Below, piece after piece: positions 55,978 to 64,000 of a DNA stretch of 64,000 bases. The translations under genes were made by a program, and so were the position numbers. The notes under the pieces are model-generated. The model searched no databases and was not told where the DNA came from. It worked only from the letters and a program-made list of their open reading frames with translations. The stretch's first letter is position 1. Each line of letters begins with the position of its first letter. This DNA is from Rhizophagus irregularis (lineage: Eukaryota; Glomeromycota; Glomeromycetes; Glomerales; Glomeraceae): contig NC_089444.1 of the NCBI RefSeq assembly GCF_026210795.1, positions 2,656,501 through 2,720,500 of the forward strand, given 5' to 3'.

Positions 55978-56311
55978 TTTCAACTATTTTTTTACGCGAC
56001 AAAAAAATTCTAAACGCGAAATTAACTATAAATTTTTTATTCTTGTGTAATCTTGTAATCATTAACTAATTATTTGTTGATTGTCACGTGAAATTGAAAA
56101 TCTTTTGAAAATCGATTCTCACATGATGATACAACCCAAAAATCGCATAGTCGCACTAATTTGAAAAAGGCGATAAAATAAAAGCCTATTTATAAATTTA
56201 TTAAATGTGGCATAATATATATATATACTATATATTATTTATAATAAAAAAAAATCCTATTATTAGATTCACATGGCATGAAAAAAGTTGGAATGTAGCC
56301 CATGATCATAA

Positions 56312-57431
56312 TTACTCTTCCTCTTTCTTGAAATAACCTTGAACCCGTTGCTTTTTCATCACCGGTTTCTTTTCATCTTCCACCCTATCCTTTAACAAAC
56401 CAACTATAACTTCCATTACCCGCTTCACATTTTTATGCAAATCCTTTTCTTCTTCCGAACCTTCTTCCAAAGCAGACTCGACAAACCGGATATTGAGTGG
56501 ATTTCTACTCGTGCAAGAAATTCCGTCTGGAGTATAAAGGAGAAAATACCATGCCGTAGTCGTAGTTACAATCCCGAATATATAGTCATGTTTTTCTTCC
56601 GCTTTTCGTTTTTTCTGATTAGTCTTGTAAGCACTATTGCATTGTGTAACATTCTGTAGACGAAAGTTAGCGAAATGTGACTTAAACCGAAATATATATC
56701 ACTGGTGCGAAATGCTCCATACTAACCTGAGCAAACTCAATATCAATTTGATGTTGTTTACCTCCCGTGACACAAATTAACTTCTCGGATGCATTGATTA
56801 CATAATTTACACGACCCGCATTTTTACCATCAAATTGCGGGTATATAGATATATTTTTTCCGGTGAGTTTTCTGGTAATATGAATACATGCATGGAGGAT
56901 TGTCGAAATGTATTCACAACAAATTGTTTCATTACTTTCATCAATTGTCCCCATATTATTCAACCTGAGATGTATATCTTTAAGACAATGTAAAAAATAA
57001 TCATCCTTGTCATCAATTTTGTGAATTTCTTTATATGAATGATGCAATATTGTAAGTTAATTATACATGGAATCAAGGACAAAAACAAAAAAAAAATATT
57101 TACTTGGTGTAAATTGCGGCATGTCTATTATTCGACCATTTTCAACTCCATGCTTCGTTAACAACTTTCTCGGGTCCAACTTTTTCTTTTTGCACTTCTT
57201 AGCAAAATTTGCAATACTACATGCTAGACCACTAGGCATTCCCCATCTTCCATAACTTTCATGGGTCAAGTTGAGGAAGCTACGACCGCTAACCTCTTGC
57301 TCGCGAATTATTTCCAAATTTTCCAAGTCCACTCCATCAAAATTTAAGTTCTTTTTTAAGAATTTGATAAGCTCTTCTGGTTTATATTCTTTGATTTCTT
57401 TTGCTGTCACATATCTCGCTTTCATAGACAT
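56312..57431 (-). CDS. SAM-domain protein of a lineage-expanded family
   Basis: Exons 57104-57431, 56727-57028 and 56312-56653 with GT-AG introns, phases 1 and 0, give 323 residues. Residues about 10-75 form a SAM domain (EYKPEELIKFLKKNLNFDGV; EVSGRSFLNLTHESYGRWGM; GLACSIANFAKKCKK). Exon 2 carries an alpha/beta region ending GRVNYVINASEKLICVTGGK then QHQIDIEFAQ. Exon 3 continues YIFGIVTTTAWYFLLYTPDG and a helical tail rich in Glu. The K-x-x-x-D...E-x-x-x-K-style core recalls restriction-like nuclease domains seen with such proteins, but catalytic residues are not clearly complete. An earlier ATG in the same frame is possible. Just outside the Tc1-like element. Confidence 0.75.
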
Positions 57432-58930
57432 AGTGTTTGGAATTTTTTTTAGGGTAATAAAGTTTCGTAAGATTCTTTCTAAAACCACACGATTTCTTTT
57501 TTTTTTTTTAACACAACACTCTAAAGTGCCTATATATATAAGAACGGCCGCCATGAATCATCATGATGTAATTTATTTGCTTTGCCACATATATACTAAT
57601 ATCAATATTTAATTACGGTGTGATACATGACGAATTTGTGTAATATTAATACATCGGACAATCACTGCGGTAAGACGCAAAGTCGGTTAGCCCATTAGAT
57701 TACGAACTCTACAACAGTGAATATTTAAAAAGGATATCAATACCACTGACGCCAGTACTTTTCATCGTTAAACAAGACTTCTTATTGACAAATTCCCCTT
57801 TAAAGTGTTAAAATTATCACCCACAATATATATTTCTACACGTCAAGGTGTCTACATGATAATAGCATGATGTTCAGGATTTATTTTTGTTTAAAAAATA
57901 TGATTTTGTTTAAAAGAAATAACTTTAATAATAAATTTTTTTGCCATAATTAAATTATGTAATAGTTTTCATATTTCACAAACTAATATAAGATTTTTTC
58001 TCTGACGTTTCACATCTGATAACTGATTAACGCGTTAAGTATGACTCCATGTTCTTATATTTTATTTATTTTTAATATAAATTTGGGTACATTGTTTCTC
58101 TTAGCATAATATTGGCGAGGGAGAGTTTTTTTTTTTTTTTATGATCGTTTAAAATCTAAATTAAATTATTATTTAGAAAATTATGATAAAAAATTTTTTA
58201 ACTATTTAATTTTACACAAATATTTATAACATTAAATCACTATTGAATCCCATGATTTTATATGAAGTCTCATATATTTATATAGTCAAATTTTAGACTA
58301 TGTTCTTGATTAAAATGTGTATGTAGCATGGGTACTTTAATACGTCTTAGTCAATTAAATTCAAATTTGTATTTATTTAAGGGCGTTCAATAATAGATGT
58401 TAATAACAATAATAAAGATAACTATTGTATATTTAATTAAATCTGGAAATCATCAAGGTTATTTAAAAAGGTTATTTAAAATCAAATGATACTATTAATC
58501 TTACGTTAATAATTTAAATGGTTTATATAAAGGTCCAGTTAGATTTTTACGTAGTCATGATATTCAATTCACTATTACAATGATACTTTTCAGGAAGTCG
58601 TCTGCCATAATGAAACAGATTTTAATAGATTAAAGTTTGTGATTAGAATATAAATTTGTGCGACCTATATATATTACTATATGAGCTATTATATGTTAAC
58701 AATTTGATAGAAATAAAATCAGTCCAATATTTTATAAATTTAAACGTTATTAAAGAACTTCCCGGAAACTTTGTTATAATGTTGAACCATGTTGATATTT
58801 AATCAAATTTTAAAAAAAAAATTTTTTGCAAATATATTTATTCAAATAATCTTATATAATGAAATTTTATTTGCAAATATTAAAATTTAAGTCACACATT
58901 TACGATTTTAAAGAAAAAAATCGCTGTATT
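57432..58930. other. AT-rich intergenic stretch, no gene seen
   Basis: A less AT-rich patch at 57610-57720 was examined for a tRNA and not accepted. No supported gene. Confidence 0.5.
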
Positions 58931-59039
58931 TTTAATGAAGTGATACAAATAAAAGAAACAATAGTAATAAACAAAAAGATAAGTAAATTACAATGATCAA
59001 GAAGAAAGATTCTAATAAAAAATGAAATAATAATGGAGT

Positions 59040-59580
59040 AATGGAACGTAATAGAAGATGAAAAGGAGTAAAAAAGAGTAGTGAGAAGTGATAGGAAATA
59101 AAAAGGAGAAATATGGTATGATGGTAGATGAAGAGGAGTGATGGGAGATGAAAGAAGTGATGAGAAGATGAAGAGAAGTGTGATAGGAAACAAAAAGGAG
59201 AAATATGGTATGATGGTAGATGAAGAGGAGTAATGTGAGATGAAAGGAGTGATGGAAAGATGAAGAGGAGTGATGGGAGACGAAAAGAAGTGATGGGAGA
59301 CGAAGAGGAGTGATGAGAGATAAAAAAGAGTGATGGAGACGAAGAGGAGTGATGGGAGTCGAAAAGAAGTGATGGGAAGATGAAGAGGAGTGATGGAAGA
59401 CGAAAAGGAGTGATGGGAGATGAAAAGGAGTGATTGGAGACGAAAAGGAGCGATGGGAGATGAAAGGGAATGATGGGAGACGAAAAAAGTGATTGATGGG
59501 AGACGAAAGGAGTAATTGGAGACGAAAATGAGCGATGGGAGATGAAAAGAAGTGATGGGAAAATGAAGAGGAGTAAAAAT
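59040..59580. repeat. Purine-rich minisatellite, GAGTGATGGGAGACGAAAAG-type unit
   Basis: About 25 degenerate units of 17-20 bp, variants of GAGTGATGGGAGATGAAGAG. It gives long spurious open frames on the minus strand (SPITPFRLPSLLF repeats); these are not taken as genes. Confidence 0.88.
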
Positions 59581-59748
59581 TTATTAAAATTGTAAAATTT
59601 AATAAAAATTTTCCAATAAATTTTCAATCAATTTTTTATAAAAAAAAAAGATCTCTAATGAAATTCTTTATTAAAAAAAAAATTCAAGCCAAATTCTCGA
59701 TACACTTATTAAACAATTTTCAATAAAATTTTCTATTAAGGTTTCTAA

Positions 59749-60530
59749 ACAAAATTCTCCATCAAAAAAATAAAATAATTTTTTAATAAACAATTCTCTA
59801 ATGAAATTCTCAATCAAAAAAAATATCCCCGATTAAAGAAAAATTTCTAACGAAAATCTTCCATCAAAAAACACATTTTCCCTATTAAAAAAATTCAAAG
59901 ATTCTTACCACCTATTAAAAAAAATTCTCAAAAGAATTTCTATATCAAAAAAAAACTCGTCTCCTATTAAAAAAAAAAATCTTACCTATTAAAAAAAATT
60001 CTATGATGAAATTTCTATCAAAAAAAAAACAAAATTCTCGGCGAAATCTATTAAAGAAAAATTCTTTAATGAAATTCTCTATCAAAAAAAATCTCCCTAT
60101 TAAAAAAAAAATTCTCTAATAAAATTCTCCGTCAAAAAATACTTTCAACTATCAAAAAATTCCTAAAAGAAATTCTTTATCAAGGAAAACTCCCTCCTAT
60201 TAAAAAAAATTCTTAACGAAATTCTCTATCAAAAAAAATCTCACATGTTAAAAAAATTTTCTAACGAAATTATCTATCAAAAAAAAATCTTCCCTATTAA
60301 AATTGTTCCAACAAATTAAGTATATGTCAAAAAAAAAAAAAATCCTATTAAAAAAAAAATTCTCCAATGAAATTCCTATCAAATAAAAGTTTTTAACGAA
60401 ATTATCCATCAAAAAAAAACTCAGAAATGTTCCCTTTTAAAACTACGCTAAACTTAAAAACATGTGATTGTCAAAATATCAACCCTGTGCTGACAAAGAA
60501 ACAGGCACGGTGTAATTTTGTCAATCCATG
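59749..60530. repeat. Right arm of a large inverted repeat (about 0.8 kb)
   Basis: Reverse complement, unit by unit, of 51901-52714. Its outer edge holds CTAAACTTAAAAACATGTGA, matching the complement of TCACATGTTTTTTAAGTTTA on the left. Confidence 0.8.
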
Positions 60531-61253
60531 CTTGATTTTTCACCCGCCCAATGCCTGATAGTTTAATCCAACTCGGCTTGCCATAGTCAAGGAGTAATAT
60601 GTACCGTAAACATATACGATATGATACGTAACATTACGTTACAGTTTCACATGCTTGGCCTGATGACCCAGTTGACCACACCCCTTTGATAACATTATAA
60701 TTCAAGAATATAGTGATTTGGTTATTCATACTGATATTAACTTTTCTAAATCATTAGGACTAGGATATCTAAAATATTAAGAATGAATTTATATTAAGAA
60801 TGATGGAATATTTATTTTTTTTTAATATAATTGCAAATTAATTTGGTTTAGGTGGTTTAGACAAAAAATTAATGTTCAATTTCTATTATATTTTAATCAA
60901 TACTTTATAAATATGTAAATGTATTTCTGGCCGGCTGGTTCTTTACCAAAAAATTAAACCCTACGAATTACTTGTAGTATTACTGCAATAACAAATATTG
61001 GCCATTTATTGGAAGAACAGAATAAAATTTCTTTTATTTTTTTTTTAATAGTAAAGTATTTTTTTTTATTGAGTAAATAAAACCTATACAATAGTAAAAA
61101 TACATTGGATTTAACTAACTAACATAGTAGTTTAGTTAAACTATTACTATCCTCTTCCATAAAGAAGGATTAGCTTCTGTAAGCTAATGGTATCTAAAGG
61201 GTCTATCTAATGATTGAACTAAACTAACTATTTGTAACAGCTATTTATTGTTA
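60531..61253. other. Intergenic stretch, no gene seen
   Basis: No supported gene. GGCTTGCCATA near 60587 also occurs outside the left arm near 51688 and 51710 in the same orientation. Confidence 0.45.
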
Positions 61254-61630
61254 CTACTCTATAATACTATCTTTTTCACTATCATCATCTCTTTCACCCT
61301 GAACTAATGCAATACGTTTTTTTGAATCCTTTATAGTTGTCGTCCCTAAACTTGTCTTTGTCATTTTGCGTGGTGCGATACGTCTATTACTTCCATATAA
61401 ATATGCGCTTGTCATCGTGGTTTTTTTAGATTTATTACCTTTACCTGTAGTCCTTCTGCTTTAACATTGATTTCTTTTGCCTTATCACTGAACACTTCGT
61501 TCAATTTATTGAACTCTTCGACTTTTTCTTTCGGTGGAAGCGGAACCGTCGAACTCGCTAGAATAGTTGATGCTTCTTGAGGTTGTTCTTTCTCCATTGT
61601 GTTATTGTTATTCTTGTTTGGTATCAACAT
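61254..61630 (-). pseudogene. Small basic protein gene with a frame break
   Basis: An ATG at 61630 opens MLIPNKNNNNTMEKEQPQEA then VPLPPKEKVEEFNKLNEVFS; around 61440 the coding-like frame changes to RRTTGKGNKSKKTTMTSAYL and YGSNRRIAPRKMTKTSLGTT, ending with an acidic tail and TAG at 61254-61256. A 1-2-base indel near the join is the likely cause, since a splice would need an intron shorter than 40 bases. Family not recognised. The basic middle suggests nucleic-acid binding (inference). Confidence 0.5.
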
Positions 61631-62708
61631 TGTCTTTTGGGAAGAACATAATAAAATTATTGAATTTCTAACCTATAAATATATTAATTTAAATTATGTA
61701 ACGTTATATAATGGTATCATTATACTATCAGCCATCTGATTATTTTGAGACATACTGTATGTGATTTATTTATCTACACAGTTCTAACTAATTATAAATC
61801 GGTAAATTAAAATTAAATCATTAAAGTAAAAGTGAAAATTATACAGTCTTTGTAAATTTAAATTATAAAAGACATTAAAAATTAATAGACTATTATTAAT
61901 TATTGCATCATATCTCACACATGCTTCATCACCTCAAAAATACAAAAATTAATTAATAATAATTAATAATAGTAATTTGTATTATAATAGTAACTTGTGA
62001 TATTGATTAATAACGTAGCGAAGGACTAATGTCCGTCTGTCACGCCGCATGTATGATTTTAGAATTTTAGGGTCAGGTGTAATAATTGGACCCCGAGCTA
62101 TACATAAAAAGATCAGGTCTGCTTAGAATGAGCCAAAATCATGTAGATCGTTTGTGGATAATGCTGACCAACATTACATAGTGCCGGCCCTGGAGAAATG
62201 CGTGGAGCTAATAGTAAATGTGTGCCGATCTCCCCTGACATGGGGTCCTAGTAATAATATTTGCTAAACCACATTGAAATTCTTCTTTTTGAAATTTGTT
62301 TGGTGGGATTTGTGAGAAATAAGTTTAATTTATTAACAAATTTTTCACCTCAAAATAATAATAAAATAATTTTTTAGAATGGTTATTGAAATTTTTATTT
62401 ATGACAAATCTTTAAACAAATACAAATATATAATATAAATGATTATTGAATTGATCATATAATATATATATATATATAATAATTTCAAACAGCCTATTTA
62501 ATTTTAAATGTCAATAAAATTATTAATTGGAGTTTAAAACCCACAAAAAGATGACTCATGATTATATTGATCGTGTGATGCTTGAATATTACGTGTATAT
62601 GATAATGTTTCACTTGATCAAGTGCGTAGTAAATTTAATACTATAAATTTAGTATAGTTGTGTAATGCTTAAATTAAATAAAAATAAATTGATGATAGGG
62701 ATCGTAAT
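61631..62708. other. Intergenic stretch, no supported gene
   Basis: 62030-62260 is closer to average composition and has TAGTGCCGGCCC, reminiscent of a hAT tip, but no matching opposite end was found. A short (TA)n run lies near 62465. Confidence 0.45.
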
Positions 62709-62787
62709 GAAAAATCATTCTTAAAATATTTTAAAATATCATATGTTAATTCTGGTAATTCCCCCGAAAATATTTTGAACAAGACAT
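62709..62787 (-). pseudogene. F-box gene start relic
   Basis: About 79 bp match the first codons of the F-box gene at 11129-12625: from ATG at 62787, MSCSKYFRGNYQN parallels MSYSKIFSDLPEF in DNA, then the frame breaks. The following TTAAAATATTTTAAAATATC parallels the VIKNFKNDF region. Confidence 0.6.
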
Positions 62788-63184
62788 AGTGAGAGTAAAA
62801 GAAAAATATTTGTAAAACTATTGGTGTCAGCCGGATAAATTTAATTAATTTTCAGAACGATGAGCAATATAACAAGAATGATGTGTAGATCCTTCTTTTT
62901 TGGATAATTCCAGGCGGCATTACGTAATTCTAGCCCTTGAAGAGATAATACAGTAGATCTCTTGTTCCCGATCATATTCGTGTCAATTAGTAGTAACTGA
63001 TCCGCATGTGATCGATACAATTTCTATAAGGGCATATATACTGTAGCTATGCCGTTCATCAATTTAAAATAATAATTATTTGTTATATAGAGCGAGATTT
63101 TTTTTAAAAAAGTCTCTTTGTATACTAATATTTAGTCGTTATTGTTGAATTTTATTTGTTCTTTATATACTGAAAATGGGTTTA

Positions 63185-63450
63185 TCATTCTATCTTCACG
63201 TCTATCTTTAGATCAAATTCTTTTGTCCTAGATGCCTGAATAAGATAAATATCATCTTGAGGGTTATAAGGATGATCAAATGGACTAGGACTTATATCAT
63301 CAGGATCCCTAATATACCAAATACACAAACTACAAGAAATCAAAAAACGAAGATAGTCTTGAAAACTGTCTCGAAAAAAAAATAGGAAGCGTGCGTCAGC
63401 TGTTGGATCATTATGCATCATAAAAAGAACAGGTTTTATAACTTTTTCAG
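63185..63450 (-). CDS. C-terminal exon of an unrecognised gene
   Basis: An open frame runs from an acceptor (TTTTCAG at about 63451-63457) through SEKVIKPVLFMMHNDPTADA, FFFRDSFQDYLRFLISC and DPDDISPSPFDHPYNPQDDI to a TAA-type stop at 63185. The absence of a start codon near the acceptor and the biased composition suggest a last exon whose upstream exons lie higher on the minus strand, perhaps beyond the closed 63460-63730 region. Family not recognised. Confidence 0.45.
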
Positions 63451-63733
63451 ATAATTCTGAAAATTATAATTAAAAAAATCTAAAAATTCAATTTTATTTT
63501 ACATTTTCAAACGTTTTTACAAATATTTTGTTGTCAAATACAAATATACAAATTTATTAACTTTTCGTATTGTTAAATTTTTGTGAGAGTAGGCATTGAT
63601 AAAGATTTTGATAAAAAATAGTTTACTAATAAAAACAATATAAAGCAAAAATCAAATTTAGCTATAATATAGTCTTTTTTATATCAAGGGTACTATATGT
63701 AGTGCTACATTATATGATATATATATATATATA

Positions 63734-63823
63734 TTAATTTGGTTTAGTGGGAGGAAATAGATTGTTCCCAAAATGGTCATTAATTAGGTAATCAGGATTA
63801 AATTCTGGTTGATCTTCTCTATA
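63734..63823 (-). CDS. Possible short last exon of another gene
   Basis: Minus-strand frame REDQPEFNPDYLINDHFGNN then LFPPTKPN and TAA at 63734-63736, preceded by an acceptor-like CTATATAG. The codon content looks real but it is only about 29 residues, and the rest would lie at or beyond the window edge. Confidence 0.35.
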   Translation of the reverse strand, partial: YREDQPEFNPDYLINDHFGNNLFPPTKPN

Positions 63824-64000
63824 TAGGGGTCTGGTTCATTTCGCCGACAAACGTTTACTGACAATCATTTCATCGATATTAAAAAATAAATATTGAATGA
63901 GATATTTTATTATAAAAACTTTTTTGGATATTTATTTTAGATCTAATAAGTATTGACACTCACTTCACTCACTTCCATCTTAGACAGGTTATTAGAGACG

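Larger units (their letters stand above)
52772..56178. mobile_element. Two-gene Tc1-like transposon (transposase plus accessory gene), about 3.4 kb
   Basis: Inverted repeats of 27 bp, TTTTATCGC-x2-TTTTCAAATTAGTGCG, lie at 52772-52798 and (complement) 56152-56178. They enclose a DDE transposase gene (+) and a 502-codon gene (-) arranged tail to tail with about 100 bp between. Exact tips and target duplication could not be fixed. Tc1/mariner elements normally encode only a transposase, so the second gene is either cargo or a partner protein. Confidence 0.7.

Noticed and set aside
57650-57720. Possible tRNA (GGTTAGCCCATTAGATTACGAA looks like D-arm or, reversed, a B box)
   Set aside because: No cloverleaf could be drawn on either strand: acceptor stem and correct A/B box order are missing.
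58900-59627. Long minus-strand open frames with SPITPFRLPSLLF repeats
   Set aside because: They come from a purine-rich minisatellite whose unit length leaves several frames open; no start context or domain.
62190-62205. TAGTGCCGGCCC resembling a hAT element tip
   Set aside because: No complementary tip or 8-bp duplication found within several hundred bases.

Overview
The window is AT-rich eukaryotic DNA with short GT-AG introns and sparse genes. The gene families point to an arbuscular mycorrhizal fungus of the Rhizophagus type (Glomeromycotina): tyrosine-kinase-like kinases with a YGISQNP hinge, F-box/leucine-rich proteins, SAM-domain proteins with a GKQHQI motif, a small Myb/SANT-like protein and a microsomal P450. 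This assignment is inference from family resemblance; no database was searched.

Layout. 0.3-4.4 kb (minus): a kinase locus in which one catalytic C-lobe exon is preceded by seven tandem exons that each encode a kinase N-lobe; only the copy next to the C-lobe keeps the glycine loop. 4.5-10 kb: a 1,079-bp hAT-type MITE with a perfect 8-bp target duplication, a 953-bp fold-back Tc1-like element, and a decayed kinase N-lobe exon. 11.1-12.6 kb: F-box gene. 13.97-14.54 kb: inverted-repeat element. 16.8-18.5 kb: two-exon cytochrome P450. 19.7-21.2 kb: a pseudogene split by a 130-bp MITE, then a pogo/Tc1-like element.

21.3-33.3 kb is the standout: an 11,956-bp DNA transposon with 438-bp terminal inverted repeats and a 6-bp target duplication (TATAAC). 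It encodes a protein-primed type DNA polymerase B and a retroviral-type integrase, the Polinton/Maverick hallmark pair. No packaging ATPase, capsid protein or adenovirus-type protease is recognisable. Instead it carries a retrotransposon-like polyprotein (coiled coil, Gag-like region, CCHC knuckle, DTG aspartic protease), two F-box proteins, a duplicated-fold protein resembling giant-virus TBP-like factors, and an unknown acidic protein. A shared AT-rich motif lies just upstream of four of its genes. Both large genes contain one in-frame TGA in the same TGACG context, and the Gag-protease gene also has a one-base slip in an A-run, so this copy is either recoded, readthrough-dependent or recently broken.

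33.3-43.5 kb: a second hAT MITE, a small pogo-like MITE, two GATATC-rich tandem arrays of different period, a five-exon lineage-specific gene, a Myb/SANT-like gene with one TAG, and an LTR-like segment. 43.5-51 kb is a graveyard of decayed minus-strand genes, including a SAM-domain relic. 51.9-60.5 kb is bounded by colinear inverted arms of about 0.8 kb. Inside lie a Tc1/DDE transposase gene and a 502-codon accessory gene (zinc-finger-like plus SAM-like), both inside their own inverted repeats, then an intact SAM-domain gene and a minisatellite. 60.5-64 kb holds a frameshifted small gene, an F-box relic and C-terminal exons of genes running off the window.
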